Source: Thalassia testudinum (Eukaryota; Streptophyta; Magnoliopsida; Alismatales; Hydrocharitaceae). Taken from it: DNA of 64,000 nt. The position numbers and the translations under genes were made by a program. This document shows positions 21,646 to 33,000 of the stretch, one piece after another (positions within the stretch are counted from its first letter, which is position 1; the number at the start of each line of letters is the position of its first letter). The notes below the pieces were generated by a model that saw only the letters and a program-made list of their open reading frames with translations, did not search any database and was not told the DNA's origin. Where the stretch lies: assembly GCA_037157565.1 (NCBI GenBank), contig JAZHRO010000022.1, positions 3,162,001 through 3,226,000 on the forward strand, written 5' to 3'.

Positions 21646-24294
21646 TGTAACGACCCGATTCCCGAGTCCCTACGAGACACGAGAACCGGACCGACTCGAC
21701 TAATCCCAAGACCTAGTCGTCCAACGAGGAAGTAACCAAAAGACAGTAAAATAAACCACATTCAGCATGAATATAACTAACAGTAAGAAAGTACAGCAGT
21801 AAGGAAAGAAACAACTACAGTAGGTACCACCACAACAGTAGAACAACATTTAACATATAACAAGAACTGCAGGTAAAGAAAGTATAGCGGAAACGAAAAC
21901 TACTCACTATAACAGAAACAAAAGAAGTACAAAAGACTGTGGTAAACTCTACTGGACCCTACTCGGCCCAGCGTCCTCTGCAGCCGCTGACCCTGGCTAC
22001 TAAACACCTGGTCCTGAAAAAGGTAACGAGTGTAACACGGCAGCAAAATGCTGAGTAGAGTGGCAACTAAAACTAAAGACAACAGTAGAGTGTACAGTAG
22101 CTGTTATGTTTTATTACTTTCTTTATTTACATCTTTCAATTTTCTCACTATTTCATTTATTTCTTAGATCCTTCACTTGATCTCGAATGTCCTCGTGGGA
22201 ACGATCTTGATTGCAGTCTTTTCCAAAAGTAGAAGTAGCACGTGGTGCTCTCCTGGTCGGGAGAGTCCCCCGTGGTGATCCTACCCTCAGTCAACCACCC
22301 CAAGGTCACTGACAGACGTAACGGTGACTACGGCACGCGCGATAAACGCACAGGTAGCTAGCCCGCACTGGCACGCGGTTAGTCGTTTCCGTTAACGGGT
22401 GCGTCCAAAGCACAGCACGGAACCAGGGCAGAGCCCTCTCGGTAACAGGGGTCCAACCCCTCCACAGTAACCAAACCGGGGCCTTGGCTCTCCACAGTCT
22501 GCGCACCCTCGCCTGATTACCCTGGTTTGCCCCAGCGGGCCTAACAAGTCGGTGTGGGAGGCTAGCAGAACCCCGGGGCCCGTGGGGTAGCTAGTACCTC
22601 CCTACACTAGTAGCTCTCCTCGGTACTACGTACGCGAGGGCCAGCAAGTCGGTACAGAGTGGCCAGTCCTAACCCCAGGTCCCTGGGGCGGCTAGCTCCG
22701 CTCTGCACTAAACAGGGGGACAGTCGTTCTCCTTGGTACTCCATACTCAAGGGCCAGCTCACTTCCCCAAAACTATTCCATTCACTTTCCAGGAGTTCTA
22801 CTCCTACTTCCCCGTAGGGTTCCATCCTTTTTACTCAAAGATCCAGGTTTCACTTCCCAGTTTCACATTCTTACAATCCATGTTCTCAACCACGTTAGCT
22901 ATTCACAACAGGCAGCTGTTAATTCAAATTACAGGCAGCTTTATATCTCTTTCCATTTTCCAAGACTGCAGTATATACATTCCACTAGTTTTCCCATCCT
23001 AGGATTCATGCCATATCCTAGGGTCTATCATACAATCTAGTTTTCCAGTCCTAAGATTCATGCAACACCTAGGAGCTATCATTCCATCTATTTCTCATTC
23101 CTAGAGTTCATGCAATGTCCTAGGTTCTATTTATGGTTTCATAATTTAACAAATTTTAATAACTTAAAGCCACTCTACCAGGTACAACGGGAGTAATGGG
23201 GGCGTGATCGGGAATCCCGCGTGCCTCCGCGACTCCCAAGACTGCAACGGAACGAGGTCCTATCACAAGGATCAAACATAAGGAGTGTCTCAAAACAGTG
23301 TATAGCTACTGTAGACGGGTAGAGGAATTAATTCTAAAAAGAACGCAACTCGAATCGCGGAAAACGGAGCCCGAACGGGCCCTAAACGGGTCGAAAAAGA
23401 CGATACTGTGCAAGATCAGACGTATGGAACTTCTTCCAGACGTCTTAAAAAGTGGATCAGAGAATTACCTGTTCAGCGTGGTTTCCCAGATGTCCAGAAG
23501 TCTGCGGGGACGTTTGTCCTAGATCCCAGACGTCCGATGGTCACCCCGGACGTCTGTAGGTTACTCCCGCCGTCTGGTACAACTTCCAGACGTCTGATTC
23601 GTAAAGGATGGCGAATCAGCGAACTTGCGAACAGCCAACTGGCTCCCTCAGTACGGTCAGTCGACAGGAAGGAAGAAGAAGGTGGAATACTCACCTTTCA
23701 GACGTCTGTATGAGCTTCCAGACGTCTCCCTCGCCGTCTGGCTATCAACCCAGAAGTCTGATTCTGGAAACTTTTCCAGAATCAGGGCGCGACCCGTCCT
23801 CCGCTCGCGACGCCGCCCGCGTCGTACCTCGCGCGTCTGCTGCTCATACCGCAGCAGGTCCCTCTCCGCGTCGCTCCGCGCCCCCTGCGCCCTCCACCGG
23901 CCGGCCAAGCCGCTCCGGCGAGCTCGCCCTCACGGCAGAGCTCCGCTCTCGCACGCCGCACCTCCTCCGCGCTCACTGCAGCCGCCGCTGCCGCCCTCAC
24001 GCTCACACTCACTGGCTGAAGGAGAAGAAGGAGGAGACGGTGGAGACGGGAGGGGAGGCGTGGCCTTTTAAGGCCGCGCGAGGAGGAGAGAGAGGGATTC
24101 ACGGCAGGGGAATCTGCAGCCGCAGGAGGGAGGAAGGGCGAATATGCGGTCTGCGCGCTCAGGCGCGTAGACGACTCGCGTGTGTCGAAAATAACGGATT
24201 TCCAGATGTCTGGAAACTATCCTAGACGTCTGGTAAGACGTCTGGACAACCTTCCAGACGTCTTAAAAGACGTCTGGGCCACACGCTCGTTACA
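21646..24294 (-). repeat. 3' LTR of Tekay copy 1 (left arm)
   Basis: 2649 bp with 8-bp terminal inverted repeats TGTAACGA/TCGTTACA. Minus is sense, judged by the adjoining pol. Dyad clusters of CAGACGTCTG lie at 23410-23770 and 24200-24280, flanking a GC-rich region (23780-24180). The CCTAGG tandem block starts at 22997. Confidence 0.9.
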
Positions 24295-24379
24295 ATATAA
24301 CAAACTCAAAGGAAGTTTCGTCCCCAAAACTTGCGCCAACTAGGGTGCGGGAAAAAGATGTCCAAATAACCATCACAAC

Positions 24380-25733
24380 TCAAAGAGGGCCGAAGCCGGT
24401 CCGAAAAGTCGTACCCGCGAAAAGCTCCGGGTACCGCTCCCGCATTGCCGCCTCAGGCTCCCAGGTAGCCTCCTCGTACCGCTGGCTCCTCCACAAAACC
24501 TTTACCAGGGGTACTTGCTTTCGTCTCAAACTGCGGACGCTCGGGGTAGGTCAGGTCGTCGCTCACCTCGACGCTCTCGTGGCTCAGTACGTGGCTGGGA
24601 TCGGCTACGTACTTCCTGAAGTTGGACACGTGGAACACGTCGTGCACACCAGAAAACTGCAGGGGGAGGGCAAGTCGGTAAGCAACGGGTCCAACCCGCT
24701 CCAGGACCTCAAAGGGCCCCACGAACCTCGGCGCGAGCTTCCCTCTCACCCCAAACCGCTGTAAGCCCTTCATGGGCGAAACACGAAGGAAGACGTGGTC
24801 CCCAACCTCGAACTGCACCTCTCTGCGTCTGCGATCCGCGTAGCTCTTGTGTCTGCTCCTGACAGTGCGGAGTCGTCTGTGGATTTGCTCAACTACCTCC
24901 TGACTCTGCCGGATTAACCTGGGGCCAACCTTCCACTTGGTCCCCACCTCAACCCAACTCAAGGGTGCCGTACACTTCCGTCCGTACAGAGCCTCGTAGG
25001 GAGCCATGCCGATGCTCGAGTGATAACTGTTGTTGTATGCAAACTCTGCCAGGGGCAGGTGCTCCTCCCAAGAGCCCCTCCAGTCCAGTACACAGGTACG
25101 CAAAAGGTCCTCAAGCGTTTGTATCGTGCGCTCAGACTGTCCGTCCGTCTGAGGGTGGTAAGCCGTGCTAAACCTCAACCTCGTCCCCAAAGCCTGCTGG
25201 AACTCAGCCCAAAACTGGGACGTAAAGCGGGTATCCCGGTCGGATACGATCTCCCGCGGAACTCCGTGTAGTCGCACCACATCACGGATATACCTCTCTG
25301 CCAACTGTGCTGGTCCCAAAGTGACTCGGATCGGCAAGAATCGCGCCGTCTTCGTCAATCTATCCACTATTACCCAGACTGCGTCGTTTCCTCGCTGGGT
25401 AACAGGTAAGCCCACCACCAAGTCCATGGTGATGCTCTCCCACTTCCACTCTGGCGCTGGAAGCGGCTGAAGCGGCCCTGCAGGCCTCTGATGCTCGGCT
25501 TTCACTTGCTGGCACACTAAGCACTGCTGCACGAACTCACCCACATCCCGCTTCATCCCTCTCCACCAAAACTCGCGTCTCAAGTCATGGTACATTTTCG
25601 TGTTTCCGGGATGTATGGTGAATCTGGAACCGTGTGCCTCAGTCAGGAGCTCTCTCAACAGCTCCTCGTCTCTGGGAACGCACAACCGTCCCCTCAAGCG
25701 TAACCCCTGGTTTGTGAAAGAGAAGTCCCCTGG
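24380..25733 (-). pseudogene. Tekay copy 1 pol, integrase to chromodomain part
   Basis: Reads from just after the Athila insertion. It has the integrase zinc-binding region (H-X-H and CLVC), then the catalytic core with [16 protein letters not shown] and a GQSERTIQTLE segment supplying the D, D and E residues, then the GPFEVLERVGPVAY (GPY/F) module and VHDVFHVSNFRKYV. Relative to copy 2, a deletion of about 26 bp near 24536-24541 shifts the frame just before the chromodomain, so the last 40 or so residues are unrelated to KVLWRSQRYEEATWEPE of copy 2. In chromoviruses this domain is thought to steer integration to particular chromatin. The piece is separated from its RT half by 12.7 kb, so it is not functional. 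Confidence 0.88.
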
Positions 25734-25743
25734 TGGTGTGGGA

Positions 25744-26800
25744 CCTTCCTCTATAGTTTTATTATATCGTCGTAGTATAGTATAGAGAGAGGTGATTACC
25801 AGTTTAATACAATTTGTTACTCGGAAAATGAAAGAGTTCCCGAGGTCGAACTCAGGGAGCAAGTTGTATTCTAGGGGTACAAGTTTCTTTTACAAAAATA
25901 AAGAAAGAGAGAGAGAGAATTTGTTGTCTTTTCTTCTTTTCTCTTTGCTTCTCCTCTTCTTCCTTCTCAGATCTTCTGTTCTCTTCCTTTGTTCTTCTTC
26001 TTTATCTGCAGTGGTGATGTTCTTCTTCTTCTTTCAGCTGTTCCTGCTCTTCCTTTTTCTTCTGCAGAGCGGTCCTGTTCTTCTTCTTTTCCTTTCTTCA
26101 GATCTTCTTCTCCTTTCTTCAGATCTTCTTCTCGTGCTCTTCTTCTTTCAGTTCTTCCCTTGGCCTCTCTGTGTTCTCCTCTGCCTCGCCTTCCTTCTGC
26201 CGTCTTTGCCTTCAGGACGTCGTCTGATTTTCCAATCAGACGACTTAAACCGCTGCTGCTACAGTGCCGCTCGGTGATCCTCCTTCCTTCAGCCTCCGTC
26301 TTCTTCCACGGTTCTTCTTCACCTGTGCCTGCACACTTACACAGCTTGATCAGAGGGGCAAAACCTATCTCTACCCTCCCCCGCGTCTCTCTCTCACAGA
26401 AACCGCTCTTAGGATAGCTCTCCCAGAGCTGCCGGGTTGCCGGGTACGGGTCGCGCCCGGGTCCAGGCCCACCGGCGTGCGTGGTGGGCGAGGAGTGCAG
26501 GTCAGTCTAAGTCGGGTCGGGCCAGGTCCGCGAGGCGTGAGCGCGGACGAGACCGGGTCGAGCGAGCGAGTGAGTGAGAGGGACCTCACCCCGTGCTCAG
26601 GAGGCAACGAGTATAAGGCACTTTTTGCCTTTATGCGAGCGCTCTCCTCTGAAAGGTTACGAGGTGGGACTAAATGTCCCACCCCAAATTGGGTGCGTGC
26701 GCGGAGGAAGCAGCAGCAGCCGAGGCGAAGCGCGGGGGCTTCGCGCGAGAGCTTCGCCTCAACTGCAGCCTGGTACTTCGCGACGACGCCTCGCACTGTC
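25744..26800. mobile_element. 1057-bp insertion of repeat family R1 in the Athila left LTR
   Basis: Absent from the right LTR. The flanking bases TGGGA (25739-25743 and 26801-26805) are duplicated, or with one mismatch an 8-bp GTGTGGGA/GTCTGGGA. No TG...CA ends and no terminal inverted repeats are visible, so the class is uncertain. It contains GAGGTCGAACTCA, a 300-bp CT-rich stretch, GACGTCGTCTGATT with AATCAGACGAC, and a GC-rich right part. It shares this order with 10231-10582. It is the youngest insertion in this nest. Confidence 0.75.
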
Positions 26801-27573
26801 TGGGAGGGTGACCTGGGCGTGGCGCACCTGGGGCAGCAGGTGAAGAAGCTACTTCGCTTCAACAATGGCGGCGACGAGCGCAGGTACCTGCCCATAGAAA
26901 AACGGCCTCTCGGCCCAATCAGAAACGCGGAGGACCTTCGCCGTGGCACGGCGAAGGTGGTCGGGGGGTGTGCAGGCGGCGGGGCGGAGCCTAAGGGCTG
27001 CCCTAGGTCGGACTGTGGGTCGGGAGATGGGTTTGTTCGGTGAAGTTGCAGAGGGTGATTTGGGGGAAGTGGAAGGGCGGAGGTTGATCAGGGTGAGGAG
27101 GCGGAGGTTCTGTGGTGGTCGGCGAGTCGTGTGGGTTGCTGGAGTGATGGGAGCGGCTCGCCGGAGGATGGCCGGAGTCGGAGAAGGTGAGGGTGATTGG
27201 TCGGAATCGAGGGCGACAGTAAATGTTTAAAGTGAGGAAAAGGAAGAGGGGAGGAAGAGGAGGAGTTCTACCTACTTAGCAGGACGAGGAGGGGCCGGAG
27301 CGGGCGACAGTCGTATCGACTGTCGCCGGAGAAGAAGATGCCCGGGGGAAGGGGCGGCGGCGAGCAGAGGGCCGGAGAGGCGCCAGCTGGGTGCGGCGTG
27401 GCGCGGGAAGAGCGAGGGAGAGAAGTCTCTGCTGCTGGTATTGCGGCAGAGCGAAGAGGAGGAGGAGGAAGAACCGCCGGAGCTGGTGGGCGTCTGCCGG
27501 AGTGAGAGGAGAGGAAAGTTGGGGGTTTTCTCCGTCAGATCCGAGCTCCCTCGAACGGTGGGGCGACGGGGGG

Positions 27574-27581
27574 TATTTATA
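27574..27581 (-). promoter_or_regulatory. TATA box of the Athila 3' LTR
   Basis: TATAAATA on minus within GGGGTATTTATAGGG. The identical site in the 5' LTR is at 37472-37479. Confidence 0.6.
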
Positions 27582-28502
27582 GGGTAGAATCAGAGAGGAG
27601 GGCGGAGGGAGACGACGTGTCTCCCTCGCCGGAGGACGTCGGAGATGGAAACCCATACCGTCCGTGCGTTCGCACGGCCGGTATGGTGGGTTGCAGCGAC
27701 CAGGGGGGTGTTCCTGCGACGGCTGACGACGTAGGGCACCCCCGGTTGACTTGCCAGCCCCTCCCCCTCACCCTGCGCGGCGCCATGCTCCGCGCAAGGT
27801 CGCCGGAGCATGGTGCTGGCAGGTTTTGGCAGGAGGGACCTGAATGCAAAGAACGAAGGAGAGTTAGGGGCAGAAATGTGAGGGTTCAAAAGTTGAGGGT
27901 CAAAAAGTAAATATATGAGGACCAAAGTGCAAAGTTGGTCAAGAAGGTTTCTTCTTAGGCTCAAGTTTTTATGCATGACTAATTAGGACCTAAGGAATTT
28001 GATGGTGAATTTTATTTCTAGATTAAACCTTGTTTGACTAGTCAATTTATGCAAAAACCCAAATTAAGTTATTAATTGGGCATGGTTCTCAATGTAGGTC
28101 AAAATGGGTTCTGAAGGCCAAATTGAAGGTTCTAAACCCTAGAGATTATTTTTCTATGAATTTTAGAGGGTTTATTCTATTTTTACTTTGCCTCGAACCT
28201 CATGAATTGAAGTGGGTTTGCTTTAGGGTTACAGATTATCATTTAGTTCCTTGGAATTGCTGTAGCCCTTATCAGATCATCCCACTTTCCTTCTCATTTG
28301 GTTTGTTTGACCTGTGTTTGGACCCTGAATTACCCTGTATGCAGATTATACTGGTAAAATTGCATTTTTACCCCTTATGACTTGTTTTCTCCTTAAACTC
28401 AGAATTCTCTGAGTTAAGCCTTTCCTTGAGTTATGTAGGAGCTTTTATCCTTTGTATTGGGTCAAAATGAGCTAGTTATGGCTCATTATAAGGTTCTCAT
28501 CA

Positions 28503-30060
28503 TACCCCCATGCCTAGCTTTTGCTAGTCCCTTAGCAAAAACTTAAGGTTTCAACCCTTGTTCTAGACCATGAAGTTCTTAATAGCTTCAGATAAGTGCT
28601 TTTTCATTTGAGCTTAGATTAGGTTAGAATGCTGACCATAGGCCTAAAAGGTACTCTAGTACCAATCAAGATCCAAATCTGTCTAGCTTTAGCCTCAGTC
28701 TTTAGCAAAGGTTTTTAAGGCCCACAAGAACTAACCTAAGGTTTATTGGACTTTGTGGTTAAAGCACCCGTGCTTGAAATGATTTTAGCCCTGGCTCAGT
28801 TCGCAGTGCGTTTTGTAAGAGAGAGATAGAAAGTTATTCTGTTTGGAGAGTTTTCTCTCTCTTTTTCTTTTTAGTTCTAGCCTAGGATTGGCTTTTCAAC
28901 ACGGTCTGTATCAGATTCCTTGCTCCCATCATCAATCCTCAAGGGTTCCTGGCAATCGATGCTTCGAGATAGCACCGCCCATGGCAACCCCCGGAACCCT
29001 GGCTATTGAGATTTCGAGATAATCCCATCCATGGTGTTCCGTGGCCGAATCCAGACCCTGGCAATTGACACTTCGAGATAATGCCATCCATGGAATCTGA
29101 ACCAGCAGAGTGCTTACATGCCCCCAATAGGATATGTGAATATCCTAAGAGACAAGCACTGAGGAGATGATATTTTGTTACGCATCTTTGAGGGGATTTC
29201 CCGCCTCTTCGCGCTGGGAACTCGTCTAAATCAACTTGTGTTGATCGGCCGCTCCTATTCTAGGTGTTCTTTTCAGAATTTTGCGACGCTTCTGCGTGAT
29301 TTTGATTTTTACGCTTACTGAGCCAGGCTGTGTGTGAGGTTAGGGTGCTTAGGTTACTGAGTCCCGTAAACCAAAAATTAGTTAACGAGGCCAAATACTC
29401 CCTAAGCCTTAGACCTAATACTTTAGCTTTTCATTTTCCTCAACCTCTTGAGGAATGTCTGGATCTTAATGGGTACTAAGAGTCTATTCAAGAATGCCTA
29501 AGGTTTGCGTTCTTACTAATCTCATTATGCACTTTTCAGTTATTTTTTGAATGAGGTCTAGAACTTAGGTTAATTCCTTAGTTCCTTACTAATGACTATC
29601 ACCTTTTCTCATAATTTTGTGCTCCTTTTTTATTTTGTTTCTTTTCTCCTTCTTCTTCACGAAATTTCCTTCTCCTTTTATTCTTTTTCGAAAAAAATTT
29701 TAATTTTTATGGTGTTTTTGGCATATGTGAATTTTTTGTTTCAAACCTTTTCTTACAAGTTTTGCACTTTCATACCCCCCCCATGCCTAAGATTTGCAAT
29801 GTCCTCATTGTAACCTAGGGGTTTTTTATTTAACTTAGTTCATTCCTTAAGACAGAAATTTGGATGAGTGAATGGGTCGGGTTGAATTTTTGCGGACGAT
29901 TTCTAATCCCAGATGCAAGCATCTGAGGTGGGGTCGGCTGTCTACAAGGGTGAACCTTAAGTGCAAAAAGGTGTCAGAAAAAGTTTTGGATTTTTAGGAA
30001 AATGACGGGTTGCCTCCCGTTAAGCGCTGAGTTTTACGCCATCGGCTGGGCGCAATAAGC
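28503..30060 (-). other. Non-coding 3' region of the Athila element
   Basis: No env-like frame of useful length is seen, although this is where some Athila elements carry one. It includes three imperfect repeats (28948-29100), an AT-rich stretch (29570-29830), and two similar C-tract motifs: CATACCCCCATGCCTAG at 28501, abutting the LTR, and CATACCCCCCCCATGCCTAAG at about 29771. On minus these are GGCATGGGGGTATG-type purine tracts. The first is the presumed plus-strand primer site. Confidence 0.7.
28948..29100. repeat. Three 50-59-bp imperfect repeats in the Athila 3' region
   Basis: CCTGGC begins each unit (28948, 28998, 29057), followed by TTCGAGATA and CCATGG at fixed distances. Confidence 0.75.
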
Positions 30061-33000
30061 TCAAGGGGAATGGAGGATATAAGATGCTTCAGCCAAATCA
30101 GTAGAAGTCACATCAATGAACGGCTTGAGTCTCTGACCGTTCACGATGAAAGGTTCAGAATCATGGCTGAGTGGACTGATTTCGATTGCTCCATTTCCAA
30201 AAACCTGTCGGACCAAATATGGTCCGACCCACTTGGATCTCAGTTTTCCTGGGAAAAGTTTTAGTCGGGCATCAAAGAGTAGGACCTTTTGACCAGGATG
30301 AAAGATCTTTCTCGAGATGTGTTTGTCGTGGAAGGCTTTAACCCGCTCCTTGTAGATTCGCGAGTTCTCGTACGCGTCTAGGCGTAATTCATCGATCTCG
30401 CTGATTTGGAGTTTTCTGTGGGTTCCAGCCTTGGAAAGATCTAGATTACAGTTCCGTACTGCCCAATACGCTTTATGCTCTAGTTCGACGGGAAGGTGAC
30501 ATGCCTTTCCGTACACCAGTCTAAAGGGAGACATGCCCAATTGGGTCTTGTGGGCGGTCCTATAGGCCCACAATGCTTCCGGAAGTCGGGACGACCAGTC
30601 CTTCCTGTCGGGTCGAACAGTGACTTGCAGGATTTTCTTGATCTCCCGATTAGATAGCTCAGCTAGACCATTAGTTTGGGGGTGGTAAGGAGTAGAGATT
30701 CGGTGAGACACCCCGTATTTGGTCATCAGTGACCTAAACTGAGCATTTGTGAAATGGGTCCCCCCATCAGAGATTATTGCACGAGGAATCCCGAACCTTG
30801 AGAAAATGTTTTGATGAATGAATTTGAGAACGATTTTGTGATCACAGGTTCGGGTCGGTATGGCTTCGATCCATTTGGACACGTAGTCCACAGCCAACAG
30901 AATGTATTCGAAACCATCCGAAACAGGAAAGGGGCCCATAAAATCAATCCCCCAAACATCAAAGATTTCGCATACTAGAATCGGTTGCATAGGCATCATG
31001 CCGCAATGGCTCATGTTGCCCAAAGTCTGGCAACGACTGCATGCCTTGCAGTGACTGTACGCGTCTTTGAACAGTGTGGGCCAGTAAAAGCCGCACTGGA
31101 GGACTTTTGATGAGGTTTTATGCCCGGCGAAATGGCCACCGCATGCCTGGTCATGGCAGAAAGAGAGGATATTGTTGAATTCCTCTTCCGGGACACATCT
31201 CCGGATGATCTGATCGGCACCTATGCGGAAGAGGTATGGGTCTTCCCAAATGTAATACTTGGCATCGGAGCGTAATTTGTCCTTCTTGGCCTTCGGCCAA
31301 TCGGACGGGATCTGATGAGATGCCAAGTAATTTACTACATTAGCAAACCATGGAAGGCTAGTACCAATAGTCAGCAGGTGCTCATCGGGAAAATGCTCAG
31401 TGATGGGTCCGGAAGGGTCAATTATTTCAGAAGGAAGACGGGACAAGTGATCAGCTACCACATTTTGCTTTCCCGCTTTATCGCGAATCTCAAGGTCAAA
31501 TTCTTGCAACAGCAAGATCCATCGGATTAATCGAGGTTTTGCGTCCTTCTTTGCAAGGAGATGCCTCACAGCTGTGTGATCCGAGTATATGATGATACGA
31601 GAACCCAGAAGGTACGATCTGAATTTTTCTAGGGCAAATACTACAGCTAGTAGCTCTTTCTCAGTAACAGTATAGTTACGCTGAGCTTCATCGAGTGTTT
31701 TGCTGGCGTAGTAAATGACCACAGGTTTCCCGTCAATTTTCTGCTCCAAAACCGCTCCTACAGCGAAGTCTGATGCATCGCACATGATCTCAAAGGGTTG
31801 AGACCAATCAGGGGACTGTAGGATCGGGGCTTGGGTGACTCGGTCATGCAGGATTTCAAATGCTTGAGTGCATTCCTTGGAAATTTCGAAAGGAACATCC
31901 TTGGAGAGAAGAGTGGTCAGGGGGCGCGCGATTTTTGAAAAATCAGGGATAAATCGTCGATAAAAACCGGCATGCCCTAAAAAGGAACGGATGTCCCTGA
32001 TCGAGCTAGGCATAGGAAGGTGAGAAATCAGATTAACCTTATCTCGATCCACTTGGATACCTTTTTCTGAAATTGAGTGTCCCAGGACAATTCCCTCAGG
32101 CACCATGAAATGGCTCTTTTCCCAGGAAAGAACCAAATTCACATCGATGCACCGCCTGTGTATCTGGACCAAGTGCTGGAGGCAATCGTCGAATGGTGCT
32201 CCGAAAACTGAAAAGTCATCCATGAAGACTTCCAGATAATCACCTACCATATCTGAGAATATGGCAAGCATGCATCGCTGAAAAGTAGCGGGTGCATTGC
32301 AAAGACCGAAAGGCATCCTTCGGAAAGCGTATGTTCCGAAGGGGCAGGTGAACGTGGTCTTTTCTTGGTCCTCAGGATGGATTGCCACCTGGTTATAATC
32401 GGAATACCCGTCAAGAAAGCAGAAGAACCTATTTCCCGCAAGTTTTTCGAGAATCTGATCAATGAAAGGCAGTGGGAAATGATCCTTCTTCGTGGAGGAA
32501 TTGAGTCGGCGGTAATCTATACAGACTCTCCACGAGTTGGCTAATCGGGTAGGAATGATTTCTCCGGTCTCAGTCGTTATAGTGGTGAGTCCTGCCTTCT
32601 TGGGCATGACCTGAATTGGGCTCACCCAACGACTATCGGAGATCGGGTAGATGATTCCGGCATCTAACCACTTGATGATCTCCTTTTTCACGACCTCCTG
32701 CAGATTGGGGTTTAAGCGTCTCTGCATTTCACGAGAAGGTCGTGTGCCCTCTTCTGAATAGATATGATGAGTACAATAAGAGGGACTTATTCCAGTCAAA
32801 TCATCGAGAGTCCACCCGATGGCTCTGCGATGTTGCTGGAGGACAACAATCAGACGGGATTCCTATTCAGGACTGAGGTTGGAATTGATAATCACAGGAA
32901 GGGTCTGATTAGAACCCAAAAAGATGTATTTCAAGTGAGCAGGAAGGGGTTTCAGTTCGAGGATGGGGTTATCAGCAGCAGCGGGTGGTTCAGTATAGGT

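Larger units (their letters stand above)
19645..24294. repeat. Left arm of the 26-kb inverted repeat
   Basis: 4650 bp that recur in reverse complement at 41269-45924. The arm comprises the last 930 bp of the SIRE right LTR, 1071 bp of unclassified host DNA, and a 2649-bp Tekay LTR. By eye the arms differ at few positions. The only length difference noticed is 6 bp in a GTGAGC/GCTCAC microsatellite (right arm about 41551-41572). Confidence 0.93.
25734..28502 (-). repeat. 3' LTR of the Athila element, split by an insertion
   Basis: Matches the right LTR base for base in layout once 25744-26800 and a 5-bp duplication are removed (1707 bp). The TATA box on minus is at 27574-27581. The sense start TGATGAGAACC is changed to TTATAAGAACC near 28493. 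Confidence 0.9.

Noticed and set aside
23608..24225. Long plus-strand frames in the GC-rich part of the Tekay LTR (also at 41350-41961, 55861-56758, 62890-63745)
   Set aside because: Arginine/serine/proline-rich translations from GC-rich DNA, open in several frames at once and lying in LTRs. No domain recognised; not genes.
26264..27043. 259-codon plus-strand frame across the R1 insertion and Athila LTR
   Set aside because: Spans an insertion junction and runs antisense to the element. Composition-driven.
28503..30060. Env-like gene of the Athila element
   Set aside because: No frame longer than about 75 codons on the sense strand and no transmembrane pattern. Region annotated as non-coding.
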